Shown: positions 46,363 through 55,361 of the stretch, one piece after another | Position numbering within the stretch: position 1 is the first letter of the stretch | How the letters are laid out: each line of letters opens with the position of its first letter | From: an uncultured Blastocatellia bacterium | Lineage (GTDB): Bacteria; Acidobacteriota; Blastocatellia; Pyrinomonadales; Pyrinomonadaceae | Assembly: GCA_946480785.1 (NCBI GenBank) | Contig: CAMLLD010000030.1 | Coordinates: forward strand, 3,828 to 67,827 | Direction of reading: 5' to 3' | Length of the DNA stretch: 64,000 nucleotides | Notes under the pieces: model-generated | Told to the model about the DNA's origin: nothing | The model's input: the letters and a program-made list of their open reading frames with translations, nothing else | Databases searched by the model: none | Translations under genes and position numbers: made by a program

Positions 46363-46483
46363 TAACTTAATCCCGCAAGTGTCTCTAGCCTCCCTGTAAG
46401 AAGTCCCTGCGTTGTTATTCCCGGCTCTTTTATGTAAAAACTTTGACATCGTTTTCTCCAACGCCTGAAGGAGCTTGAAACCC

Positions 46484-46642
46484 ATGAAAAGACTCATAAT
46501 GACAGTCGCGCTTGTGTGCGCTCTCTCAACCTCAATCTTCGCGGGAGAGATGCCGACGACCGGCAAGTCCGAGCCACCGCCGCCGCCAGCAACATCGAGC
46601 ACATTACTAAGCGTCGTAGTGACGCTGATCACGTTGAGATAG
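46484..46642 (+). CDS. 52-residue secreted peptide precursor
   Basis: An uncalled small gene. The ATG at 46484 has GAAGGAG 10 bases upstream and the frame ends at TAG 46640-46642. A signal peptide (MKRLIMTVALVCALSTSIFA) should be cleaved before GEMPTTG. The mature peptide has a GEMPTTG start, a run of five Pro, and a hydrophobic C-terminus (TLLSVVVTLITLR). The arrangement suits a secreted or membrane-inserted signal. No family is named with certainty, although similar peptides seem to occur beside TPR-HTH genes in related acidobacteria from memory. Confidence 0.7.
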   Translation: MKRLIMTVALVCALSTSIFAGEMPTTGKSEPPPPPATSSTLLSVVVTLITLR

Positions 46643-46898
46643 ACCACTCTTAACCACGCCTCACTCTCATCCTCAACCGTCATGCCGGCGGCGTGGGCAA
46701 CGTGTGTGTAATTTCATGTAGCGATATTTACTACGACTTGGATCAAGGGTCTCGCCGGTGTGTGTTGCGACTGGAATTGACGGTCACTTATAAAGCGGTC
46801 TAGCTCGCGCAGCCCAGAGCGCGGCCGGGGCGTCACTTGGGCCTATGTCGAAGGGGGTGAGTGACGCCCGCGAATCTCAGATGTTTATACTGCTTTCG
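46643..46898. other. intergenic region with a 10-bp terminator-like hairpin
   Basis: No gene is seen. Perfect 10-base arms (GGGCGTCACT at 46828-46837 and its complement at 46860-46869) enclose a 22-base loop. The hairpin follows the stop of the minus-strand gene at 46899, so it may terminate that transcript. A T-run is absent. Confidence 0.5.
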
Positions 46899-49800
46899 TT
46901 AGCGACGGCGGCCGCTGAAGTTGGGCCGTGATGCGCCGCTGAAGTTGGGTCTGGACGCGCCGCTGTTGGCGCGCGCCGTGTTGAAGTTTTGCGCGCGTTC
47001 CTGGCCCAGGCTGCGGGCTTGGTGCTGATTCTGCACCCAGCTTCGGTCTTGTGAACGTTGCACGGTTTCCCAACCGTTGTCGGTGCGTTGCTGCACGCCC
47101 GTCGATTGGTTGTAGCGATAGATGTTGCCGTTGCGATCGGCGTAGACGTTGTTGTTCGCGACCGCGACGCCGTTGTTTGTGTTCGGGTTGTAAGCGAACG
47201 CACCACCGCCGGTCGTGACCGCGCCGGTTGAGCCGTTGCGCACGCCGCCGACCGCGCCGCCGCTGATCACGCCCGTGTTCGGGTTGTAAGTCACGCCACG
47301 CGCACCCGCGGCGGCGTTGCCGTTGTAAGCGTTGCTCACCGCGCCCGCCTGGCCCGCTGCAATGCGGCCGGTGTTCGGGTTGTAAGCGACTGCGCCACCG
47401 GCAGTCACGGTGTTGCCGGTGTAAACGTTAGTGTTCGTGAATCCGCGCGCGGCGTATCGCGTACCGTTCGCGGTCGTGCCGGCGTAGGCTTTTGCATAAC
47501 CGACGTTGCCGGTGTAAGCGTTGGCCCATGCGGCCCGCGTGCCCGACGCGTAGTAATAACTGTTCGCGTAAGCATAGCCCCAACCGGAAGCGACGCCCCA
47601 ATTGAAGACGACGCCGTAGCCGTAGGTGTAAGGCGCGCCGTACCAGTACGCGCCGACATAAGGCGGGTAATACCAGCCGGTGCCGTAGACCACGACGTTG
47701 CTCGCGGTCACCACAGTGCCGTAATAACCAGGCGTGTAGCCGACGTAGACCACTTCCGGCGTTGAGCCGTAGATCTTCACGTAAGTGACGTAGTGCAACG
47801 GCGAAGCGACGGGTATTGAATAAATGACCGCCGGGACTGACGCGGCGACGACCCATGGACCAGCCGCTGACGTGGCGACAAACCAAACTCCGTTATAAAC
47901 CGCGTAATAACTATTCGAGTTAACGACAATAACGGGCGTCGAAGTGTTAACTGCGTACTGCAACGTGGTGTTTTCTATTTGTTTGAACTGTGGTGTGCCA
48001 TCGTAAATGACATTGATAGTAGTCGTGGCGCGCGAGACTGTTTCCGTTTGCGGGATGCTGTTGGCAATCAATGCTTCCTTCGCCTGCGGTGTGCCGGCGA
48101 CTGAAACGAGCACGTTCGCTTTCTCGTGAGTCGCCGGAATGCGCGCGAAGTCCGCGGGCAGTTTGTCCGGCGCGACGTACGTCCATGGACCACGCATCGA
48201 CTGCGCGCTGAACCAGCGGCCGGCGAGCAGGATGTAGTGGGCCTGGGTCGTCGTGTGAACGAAGATGTCGTTCTCGGTGTTGGTGACGTAGACGAGCTCG
48301 GTATTCGGAATCGACGCGACCAGCGGATCGCCATTGGTTTGCAAAAGCTCAGCGGGTTCGGTGCTGACGTAGATGTCGGGTAGTTGATTGGTTCGCACCG
48401 CGTCGGTTAGCGTGATCGATTTCGCTGTGTCTGCCGGGCCGTTCAGGAGGTCGACCTGTTTGCTTGCGGCGGCAAGCTCGAGCGCCTTTGCGAGGTCTTT
48501 CGGAGCTTGCGCAGCGGGCTGCCACGAGGTCATGGAATCGTCGGCTCGCAACCAGCCGTTCAGCAGGTGCAGGTAGAAGTTGTCGTGGCGGTCGCGTAAA
48601 AGCAGGACGCGCGTGTTGATAACACGCTCTAAATCGGTGCCTGCTACCTGACGAAAGACTGGTGGGCCGTCGATTAAAACCAGGATTGACGCTCTGGTGC
48701 TGAAGAAAACCCGCGGGGGATCGTTCTTCACGTTGTAACCAACACTTGCACTCGCACGATCGGCATCGTTCGCGGCCATCTCAGCCAACAGACGATCGAG
48801 CGCGATTGCTTCACCACGCTGTTGCGCGTGCGATTGCAGCGCACTCTGAAGCAGCGCAGCCTTCTCCGGCGCGGCCGGAAAACTCACGCGCGTGACTCTG
48901 ATATCGGAAAAACTCACCAGCCGTTTGGCCTTGTCGATCTCGGTGCGCGCTGCGAACCAAAGCACGCCGAAAGAAGGCTGTGCCGGCGAGCCATTCGCCA
49001 CGGAAAACGCGGCGCGGCCGAGCCACTGGTTCCCTTCCCACTGCTCCATCTGCGGCTGATAGACGGCAAACGAACTACCGCCCACCGCAAACTTTCGCGG
49101 CCAACCATTGTCGGTAGCGGCCGGGCCAGCGGCCACAGCAGAAGCTGCAGCAGCAGACGCCGCAGCAGCAGGCGCGGCCGCTGCGGTTTCCGCACGTAAA
49201 CGTTCGTGATCGAAGTTCGTCGTGACGATCACGACCTCGCCGTCGTCGTAAGCGATCTGCGAAGTCGCCAGATACGTTGGTCCACCCTGCGGCAGATCGC
49301 GAAACTCCGAGACGATCCGCACCGGCTTACGGTCGTACGAAGCCAGAACCTCAACGCGTCTTTGCTCGCGCGTGACTGCATCGAGCCACACGATCATCGT
49401 GTCTCCGTTTTGGAACACGTCGTGTCCTTCGGCGCGCATGAGCTTCTGCTCACCACTCATCTCAGGAGTTTTCACAGCACTCGCCATGAACTGCTGCATC
49501 TGCTCGGGCGACAAGTTGCCGTAAGCACGCGCCAGATCGCCGAGCTGCTGCACCGTTTCCTTAAACTCCTTGAACTTCCTCTCCGCGACCGCTTTGCGCA
49601 GTCCGAACTTCGGCAGATCCGGCTCGGGCGTTTTCGAGATCAGCGTCGTCTGCATCTGCCCGTTTGCGTCGTAACGCACTGCGGCCACTTGCACGCTCTT
49701 CGTCTCGCCTTTGCGCTGCACTTCGGTGCGCAGCTTCCATTGATACTCTCGCAGCGGCGTGGCAGAGCCGCGCCTCACATCCGGCGGCGGAGCCGGTGCC

Positions 49801-49913
49801 GTCTGTTTTGTTTGAGCCGGTGCGGTCTGTTTTGTTTGAGCGGGCGTGGTGAGGGCGCTCAAGCCAATCAGCGCCCCCAATCCGACACCCAGCAGTAGGG
49901 TTTTCATCTCCAT
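46899..49913 (-). CDS. large secreted Tyr/Gly/Asn-rich protein ('carbohydrate-binding family V/XII' type)
   Basis: About 1004 residues. A signal peptide (LLLGVGLGALIGLSALTTPA) is followed by a short repeat (QTKQTAPA, twice). The central part contains repeated WF-type modules (YYAVYNGVWFVATSAAGPW, YILLAGRWFSAQSMRGPW). From about residue 700 the sequence is rich in Tyr, Gly and Trp (GWYYPPYVGAYWYG) and then has three near-identical YNPNTG turns followed by a basic Asn/Arg-rich tail with NFSGASRPNFSGRRR. Proteins of this make-up are often labelled carbohydrate-binding family V/XII in databases, but no activity is proven. The start at 49913 has GGAGG just upstream; an open frame extends further. 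Confidence 0.75.
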   Translation of the reverse strand: MEMKTLLLGVGLGALIGLSALTTPAQTKQTAPAQTKQTAPAPPPDVRRGSATPLREYQWKLRTEVQRKGETKSVQVAAVRYDANGQMQTTLISKTPEPDLPKFGLRKAVAERKFKEFKETVQQLGDLARAYGNLSPEQMQQFMASAVKTPEMSGEQKLMRAEGHDVFQNGDTMIVWLDAVTREQRRVEVLASYDRKPVRIVSEFRDLPQGGPTYLATSQIAYDDGEVVIVTTNFDHERLRAETAAAAPAAAASAAAASAVAAGPAATDNGWPRKFAVGGSSFAVYQPQMEQWEGNQWLGRAAFSVANGSPAQPSFGVLWFAARTEIDKAKRLVSFSDIRVTRVSFPAAPEKAALLQSALQSHAQQRGEAIALDRLLAEMAANDADRASASVGYNVKNDPPRVFFSTRASILVLIDGPPVFRQVAGTDLERVINTRVLLLRDRHDNFYLHLLNGWLRADDSMTSWQPAAQAPKDLAKALELAAASKQVDLLNGPADTAKSITLTDAVRTNQLPDIYVSTEPAELLQTNGDPLVASIPNTELVYVTNTENDIFVHTTTQAHYILLAGRWFSAQSMRGPWTYVAPDKLPADFARIPATHEKANVLVSVAGTPQAKEALIANSIPQTETVSRATTTINVIYDGTPQFKQIENTTLQYAVNTSTPVIVVNSNSYYAVYNGVWFVATSAAGPWVVAASVPAVIYSIPVASPLHYVTYVKIYGSTPEVVYVGYTPGYYGTVVTASNVVVYGTGWYYPPYVGAYWYGAPYTYGYGVVFNWGVASGWGYAYANSYYYASGTRAAWANAYTGNVGYAKAYAGTTANGTRYAARGFTNTNVYTGNTVTAGGAVAYNPNTGRIAAGQAGAVSNAYNGNAAAGARGVTYNPNTGVISGGAVGGVRNGSTGAVTTGGGAFAYNPNTNNGVAVANNNVYADRNGNIYRYNQSTGVQQRTDNGWETVQRSQDRSWVQNQHQARSLGQERAQNFNTARANSGASRPNFSGASRPNFSGRRR

Positions 49914-49924
49914 TTCACCTCCGC

Positions 49925-50449
49925 TTAGTTTTTGCCCGCCTGGTTCTTCTTGAACTTCTGGACCAGCCTCGTCACCGCTTTGTTGACGTCGTTGTTCAGG
50001 TTCTTCGGGTTGATCGTGCCGGTCGCGTAACCACGCCAAACTTCCTGTTGCGTCTTGGCGTCGAGAAACACGACGATCAGCGTGCCGTCAGTCACCTGTT
50101 CGACGTCGATCGTGCCGCGACGTTGAAACCAACCGTAACGATTGTCCTGAATGTCGAGGCCTCGCTTCGTGGAGACGATATAGCCGACGAGAAAATCCGG
50201 CTGTGCGCTCTCGGTAAAACCATTCGTCACAAGCTGCAAGCTCAACGCATCGTGAATGCGGCGATCGTTGATCGGACTCGCAGCGAGCGGGTCCTGCGCG
50301 CCGCGCTGTTGCTGGATGAAGCTGAACGTGCGCAGCTTCGCGAGCGGAAAAGTGTGGTCGTAATCAGTTTGGACCGATTGGGCCATGGCTGCGGTGAAGC
50401 CCATTAGGAGCAGCACACTACAGCCGATCAAATTGCGAACAATTCTCAT
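49925..50449 (-). CDS. DUF4136 domain lipoprotein-like secreted protein
   Basis: A 174-residue protein with a signal peptide (LIGCSVLLLMGFTAAMAQ). The DUF4136 motifs are visible: VQTDYDHTFPLAKLRTFSF near the mature N-terminus, DFLVGYIVSTKR and the C-terminal LIVVFLDAKTQQEVWRGYA. The family is periplasmic or outer-membrane associated, of unknown function. It ends 11 bases before the next gene on the same strand, so they are probably co-transcribed. Confidence 0.88.
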   Translation of the reverse strand: MRIVRNLIGCSVLLLMGFTAAMAQSVQTDYDHTFPLAKLRTFSFIQQQRGAQDPLAASPINDRRIHDALSLQLVTNGFTESAQPDFLVGYIVSTKRGLDIQDNRYGWFQRRGTIDVEQVTDGTLIVVFLDAKTQQEVWRGYATGTINPKNLNNDVNKAVTRLVQKFKKNQAGKN

Positions 50450-50499
50450 GATGATCCCTCCTTTGAGATCAGCAGTTATGGGTTAAGGTGTGCCGGTTG

Positions 50500-52089
50500 T
50501 TACCGGTGTGCATCGGCCGCTGATCGCGCTTGCGGGCGGCCGATGACAGTTGCGAAATAGTTGGTTAGCTCCGTGAGCGGCTCTGCCTCAGTGACAAAGC
50601 CGATGTAGTTGTCAGGTCGCAAAAGGACGCTGAAGGGTTTAGGTGTGTTGAAGAGCTCCTTGATCTCTTCAGTGAGCGGGAAGGTGTGGTAATCGAGCAC
50701 CTCCGCAAACTCCGTTTCAATCTCCTTTCTCTCGCTGCTGTCAGGTTCGTTGGAAAAAGTAAGCAGATGAAATTTCGGCGCGCGCAACGAGTCGTAAACG
50801 CTCGCTCCATCCACCAGGAAATAAGGCATGCGATCGCCGGCTTTGACTTCGAAGTCATCCCCCGTATCGCCGCTCAACGCGCTCTCGCGATACTGAATTC
50901 CCGTTTGCGAAATCAGCGGGAAGATGAACTGGTTGACTGAGTCGAGACCGACGATGAAGTTCGCCACGCGCGGGAAGATGAAGCGACGCGTGAATGACAA
51001 GAGCCACGCGGGATCCATCAGCAGATCGAACATGCGATCCGTGGTTTCCAACAGCCGCTTCGCTACCGCGCCGCGTTCTTCATCGTAAGTGTCGAGAATC
51101 TTCGGATCGGCTTCGCCGCGCAGGACCATCGCGAGCTTCCAGCCGAGGTTGTAACCGTCCTGGATGCCGGTGTTCATTCCCTGCGCCCCCACAGGGGAAT
51201 GAATGTGCGCAGCGTCGCCGGCCAGAAAGCAGCGGCCCGAGCTGAACTGATTCACGCGTCGCGAGTGGACCTTGTAAGTGGAAAACCAATTGACCTTGTA
51301 GATGTCGAGATCGTTGAGTTGCGTGTCCTCGATGATCTGCTTCTCGATCTCTTCATACGGAATCTCGCTTGGATCTTTGTCCGTGTTTTCCGGGAACACG
51401 CCCACGATGCGATAGCGATCCTCGCCCTTCATGGGAAAGAAAGCCGTCGAGCGATCGCGCGCCACGCACGACGTCAGCATGTCGTGCGGAAATTCCCACT
51501 TGAGTTGGACATCGGCCACGTAGAACAGCCGTTCAAACGTGCTGCCTTCAAATTTCAACCCGAGGCCGTGACGCACCACACTCTTCGAGCCGTCGCACGC
51601 CACGAGATACTGCGCTTCGACCTTTTGCTCTTCGCCGTTGACGTTGACGATAGTGCCCGCCACCCCCGCGTCGTCCTGCGAAAAGTCTGACAGCGATGTT
51701 TGCCACTGCACGTCGCGGCCGTGGCTCTTCATAAACTCGTAAAGCAGGTGCTCGTGTTTGCCCTGTTCCACGATCAGCAGATAGGGATAAGGACTCATAC
51801 CTTCTCCCAGCCTCGTAAGCGGTATTTCCACTCGCGCTTCGCCGCCTTCGAGAATGCGAACGCTCCTGGTAATGCTTCCTTCGTCGATCAACTTCTGCGC
51901 GAGATCAATCTGTTCGTAAATCTCGAGCGTTCTCGCCTGGACGCCGATGGCTTTAGAGAAAGGCGTCGTGCCTTCTCGCTTATCAATAATGACGAAGTCG
52001 ACGCCGTACCTGATTAATTGGCACGCGAGCGCGAGACCGGTGGGGCCGGCGCCGACGATCAAGACATCTGTTTTTCTGGTTGCTTCCAT
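50500..52089 (-). CDS. FAD-dependent aromatic monooxygenase (class A flavoprotein)
   Basis: A 529-residue flavoprotein. It has the dinucleotide motif DVLIVGAGPTGLALACQLIRYG, the DG region (VACDGSKSVVRHGLG), and the second FAD motif GDAAHIHSPVGAQGMNTGIQDGYNLGWKLA, as in PheA/TfdB-, MhpA- and Rox-type hydroxylases. It inserts oxygen into an aromatic or polyketide substrate using NAD(P)H. A thioredoxin-like C-terminal domain (LLTFSNEPDSSE onward) is present, as in phenol hydroxylase-type members. It is divergent from an RND efflux operon, which suggests a link with drug or phenolic detoxification. Confidence 0.9.
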   Translation of the reverse strand: MEATRKTDVLIVGAGPTGLALACQLIRYGVDFVIIDKREGTTPFSKAIGVQARTLEIYEQIDLAQKLIDEGSITRSVRILEGGEARVEIPLTRLGEGMSPYPYLLIVEQGKHEHLLYEFMKSHGRDVQWQTSLSDFSQDDAGVAGTIVNVNGEEQKVEAQYLVACDGSKSVVRHGLGLKFEGSTFERLFYVADVQLKWEFPHDMLTSCVARDRSTAFFPMKGEDRYRIVGVFPENTDKDPSEIPYEEIEKQIIEDTQLNDLDIYKVNWFSTYKVHSRRVNQFSSGRCFLAGDAAHIHSPVGAQGMNTGIQDGYNLGWKLAMVLRGEADPKILDTYDEERGAVAKRLLETTDRMFDLLMDPAWLLSFTRRFIFPRVANFIVGLDSVNQFIFPLISQTGIQYRESALSGDTGDDFEVKAGDRMPYFLVDGASVYDSLRAPKFHLLTFSNEPDSSERKEIETEFAEVLDYHTFPLTEEIKELFNTPKPFSVLLRPDNYIGFVTEAEPLTELTNYFATVIGRPQARSAADAHR

Positions 52090-52165
52090 ATAAGTTACTC
52101 CTCCGTTGGCGATGTGCTAGAGCAAGTGATGGGCCAATGCGCGTTTGCTGTAGTTAGCGAGCGAT

Positions 52166-52222
52166 CGCGATATTTCGCTTTCGCGGCGACGCGACATTTA
52201 GCGTCCGACGCGATATTTGGCG
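52166..52222. promoter_or_regulatory. three direct repeats of CGCGAYATTTNGCG
   Basis: Copies at 52166-52178 (CGCGATATTTCGC), 52190-52203 (CGCGACATTTAGCG) and 52209-52222 (CGCGATATTTGGCG). The last two also sit in small inverted repeats (GACGC/GCGTC, CGACGC/GCGTCG). They lie in the 286-base region between the monooxygenase and efflux genes and look like an operator array. Confidence 0.5.
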
Positions 52223-52375
52223 TCGAAACCAGAAGCCCTTCGCGTCGCCCATAATTCTTCTCTTTCCTTAACAAAACTCAATTCCGCTTGCGCTGACAAC
52301 AACTTAGCGCGTTCGCGCGACGCGCGAGCCGCGTTGGCCTCGCCCTTGCACTAAGGAGCGCGAAAGGAACGAACG

Positions 52376-52669
52376 ATGACCACACGGATCACAAGAATTG
52401 AAGGTGAACAGGCAAGCGAGATGATTCTCAAACTCGAAGGAGTGCTGACGGTGGCTGACGCAAGACTGCTCGAAGAAATCTGCGACGACCTCCAGCGCGA
52501 GCTCGCTTACTCGATCACCATCGACATGTCAGGGGTGAATTACCTCGGCAGCCAGAGCGCGGAAATTATTCAACGACTGAGGACGACGCCTGGCTTGACC
52601 ATCGAAGGCGCACATTTATTCGTGCAGCAAATACTCGAATCGACCAAGGACGGCAACAACCATGAATAG
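52376..52669 (+). CDS. STAS-domain protein
   Basis: A 97-residue single-domain protein resembling anti-sigma factor antagonists. The typical strand-loop-helix IDMSGVNYLGSQSAEIIQRL carries Ser residues in the phospho-acceptor region. There is no membrane segment. It overlaps the next gene by 8 bases and heads the efflux operon, where it might bind a partner kinase or phosphatase not encoded in this window. Confidence 0.75.
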   Translation: MTTRITRIEGEQASEMILKLEGVLTVADARLLEEICDDLQRELAYSITIDMSGVNYLGSQSAEIIQRLRTTPGLTIEGAHLFVQQILESTKDGNNHE

Positions 52670-54023
52670 AACACTTCTTCTCATTCTCGTAATCATTGTC
52701 GGCGCGATCAGCGAGGTCATGTGCCAGGAAGTACGGCCGGCCAGCGGCGAGACCCTGACCTTGAATCAGGCCATCGACATCGCGTTGAAAAACAATCGCG
52801 AAGCGAAGAACGCGCGGCTCGACATTGAGAAGTCAAACGACAAAGTCGAGGCGTTTCGCACGCGCCGTCTGCCGGCCTTCAAGATCACTTCGACGATTTC
52901 GCAGCCGCTCTCGTCGTTCGACACCACCTTTGAAAAAGGCGTGTTCGGCACTTACCCGGGCATCGGTCCGGTACCAAACGAAGACACGGTAATCAAGTCT
53001 TCTACTAATACTTCCGGACTGCTCCTGGCCCAGGTAACACAGCCAATTACGCAACTGCGCCGCATCAATCTTCAGCTCAAACAGAAAGAGCTCGACGTCG
53101 CGATTTCCGAAACGCAGTTGCGCGCGACGGAACAGGCCTTAGTTAACAACGTGAAGCGTGCTTATTACGCGGTGCTGCAAACCGAAGGCGCCGCACGGGC
53201 CGCGGAAGAGTCAGTGAAACTCTATCGCGAGCTCGATCGCGTCACCGGTGAGTACGTGATGCAACAGGCGGCGTTGAAAACAGACTTGATGGACGTGCAG
53301 ACACGCGTCGCGAAAGCGGAGTACGAAGTGCTGACGCTCAACAATACGCTGAGCTCGCAGAAAGAACAGTTGAACAACCTGCTCGGACGCGACGTGAATA
53401 CCGAGTTCAGCGTTACCGACGGACTCGAGACGGCGCAAGCAGCGATGCGCGAGACGGATCTCGGCGCAGCTCGCAAGCGCGCACTCGACCAGCGGCCGGA
53501 AGTTCGCGAAGCGCGTTTGCGATTGCAACAGGCGAACCTCGACAAGCGCGCGAAGAAGACGGAGTTCATTCCCGACGTAAGCCTGACGTTCACCCACGCC
53601 AACACTTTCAACTATTCGAACTTCGTCCCGCACAGCGTGAGCGGCGTGGGCGTGCAGGTGGAGTGGGAAGTGTTTGACTGGGGCCGCAAGAAGAACGAGC
53701 TCGCCGAGAAGAACCGCACCATCGCCCAGGCAGACAACACAGTGACCGAGACTGAGAGCCAGGTGCTGATGGAAGTGAACGCGAAGTTTCGCGCGCTACA
53801 AGAGAACTGCCAGCTCATTCGCATCGCCAAACTCGCGCAGACAACCGCGCGCGCAAACGTGCAGATCGCTGCTTACAAATACCGGCTCGACGCTGTGCTG
53901 CTCAAGGACGTGTTGCAGGCCCAGACGTCGCTCGCCAATGCGGATTACGACTATCAAAAAGCGCTGCTTTCCTTCTGGACAGCGAAAGCCGATTTCGAAA
54001 AAGCCATAGGAGAAGAGAAATGA
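52662..54023 (+). CDS. TolC-family outer-membrane efflux channel
   Basis: A 453-residue protein with a signal peptide (LLLILVIIVGAISEVMC). Two structurally repeated halves of coiled-coil helices are present; typical segments are LNQAIDIALKNNREAKNARLDIEKS and DLGAARKRALDQRPEVREARLRL. It forms the trimeric channel for the RND pump. The stop overlaps the next ATG by 4 bases. Confidence 0.92.
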   Translation: MNRTLLLILVIIVGAISEVMCQEVRPASGETLTLNQAIDIALKNNREAKNARLDIEKSNDKVEAFRTRRLPAFKITSTISQPLSSFDTTFEKGVFGTYPGIGPVPNEDTVIKSSTNTSGLLLAQVTQPITQLRRINLQLKQKELDVAISETQLRATEQALVNNVKRAYYAVLQTEGAARAAEESVKLYRELDRVTGEYVMQQAALKTDLMDVQTRVAKAEYEVLTLNNTLSSQKEQLNNLLGRDVNTEFSVTDGLETAQAAMRETDLGAARKRALDQRPEVREARLRLQQANLDKRAKKTEFIPDVSLTFTHANTFNYSNFVPHSVSGVGVQVEWEVFDWGRKKNELAEKNRTIAQADNTVTETESQVLMEVNAKFRALQENCQLIRIAKLAQTTARANVQIAAYKYRLDAVLLKDVLQAQTSLANADYDYQKALLSFWTAKADFEKAIGEEK

Positions 54024-55327
54024 AAACGAACCGAATGTTCCCCGTTGCCGCGCTCACCACAGTTATCGCGCTTGGTCTAATCGTGAGCGGCTGCTCGAAA
54101 GAGACGAGCAAACCCAAAGCCGCCAAGCCCGTGAAAGTGAAAGCAGTGGAAACGCACTCGACAACGAACACCGTGCGTTACTCGGCCAGCATCAAGCCTG
54201 CGGCGCAAGTCGACGTAGCGTTCAAGGTGAGTGGTTACGTTGACGACATCGCCCGTGAGAAGGATGCGGCTGGTCAGTGGCGTTACATCCAGGCCGGCGA
54301 CATCGTACACCAGGGCGCGACGTTGGCCCGCGTGCGGCAGAGTGATTACGCCGCGCGCGTGAACGAAGCGAAGGCGCAGATTGGTGAAGCGCGCTCGAAT
54401 CTCGAGACAAACAACTCGCAGCTTCACGAAACGATGGCCGCAGTTGAAACCGCGCGCGCGCAGGTCGCGGACGCGAAGGCTTATTACGAACGAACCAAGC
54501 TCGACTACGACCGCGCGAAGATCCTGTTCGCGTCGGAAAGCATTACGAAGCCGGAGTTCGACGCGACCAAGGGAACGTATGAAGTGGCCCAGGCGAAGTA
54601 CGAAGCCGCGCAGGGCCAGTTGAAGTCGGCGGAAGCGAAAGTGATGACGGCCCAGGCGCAGATCTCGGTGGCCGAATCGCGCATCAGGTCCGCGGAAGCG
54701 TCAACGGCTTCGGCAGCGATTCCGCTCGGCGACACGAACTTGCGCGCGCCGATGAGCGCAGTCGTGATCGAACGCAAGATCGAGATGGGCACACTCGTCG
54801 GACAAGGCACAGCGGGGTTTGTGCTCGCTGACCTCAGTCTCGTCAAAGCCGTCTTCGGTGTGCCCGACACTTCGTTGCAAAGCATGAAACTCGGCGACGT
54901 GTTGACGATCACCGCGGACGCGACGCCGGGCACCGAATTCAGCGGACACATCTCGCGCATCTCGCCGTCGGCGGATCAAAACAGCCGCTCGTTCGAGATC
55001 GAAGTCACGATTCCGAATCCCGATGGTCTATTGAAGCCGGGAATGATCGCTTCGCTGAACGCGAACGAAGGCGCGGTCGCGATGACGCAGTTGCCGGTGG
55101 TTCCCCTTACCGCGATCACGCACGCGCCGCAAAATCCGGACGCGTATGCGGTGATGGTGATGGAAGAACGCGAAGGCAAACACATCGCGCGGCTGCGGCC
55201 GGTAACGCTCGGCGACTCCGTGGGTAACGCGATCGTCGTAAAGAGCGGATTGCAAGCCGGCGAGCTGGTAGTCACGACAGGCGCCAGCCAGATCGCTGAT
55301 GGCGAACAGGTGTTGGTGGTCCAGTAA
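54020..55327 (+). CDS. RND efflux periplasmic adaptor (membrane fusion protein), lipoprotein
   Basis: A 435-residue protein. A lipobox (LIVSGCSK) gives a lipidated Cys. The barrel-sandwich half (VAFKVSGYVDDI, IVHQGATLARV) flanks a long coiled-coil hairpin (EARSNLETNNSQLHETMAAVE, then YEVAQAKYEAAQGQLKSAEAK). The beta-barrel domain with VFGVPDTSLQSMKLGD and the membrane-proximal domain follow. It links the inner-membrane pump to the TolC channel. Confidence 0.93.
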   Translation: MKTNRMFPVAALTTVIALGLIVSGCSKETSKPKAAKPVKVKAVETHSTTNTVRYSASIKPAAQVDVAFKVSGYVDDIAREKDAAGQWRYIQAGDIVHQGATLARVRQSDYAARVNEAKAQIGEARSNLETNNSQLHETMAAVETARAQVADAKAYYERTKLDYDRAKILFASESITKPEFDATKGTYEVAQAKYEAAQGQLKSAEAKVMTAQAQISVAESRIRSAEASTASAAIPLGDTNLRAPMSAVVIERKIEMGTLVGQGTAGFVLADLSLVKAVFGVPDTSLQSMKLGDVLTITADATPGTEFSGHISRISPSADQNSRSFEIEVTIPNPDGLLKPGMIASLNANEGAVAMTQLPVVPLTAITHAPQNPDAYAVMVMEEREGKHIARLRPVTLGDSVGNAIVVKSGLQAGELVVTTGASQIADGEQVLVVQ

Positions 55328-55361
55328 ACGAATCGAAGCTTGGATTGATTGGAGAACAGTC

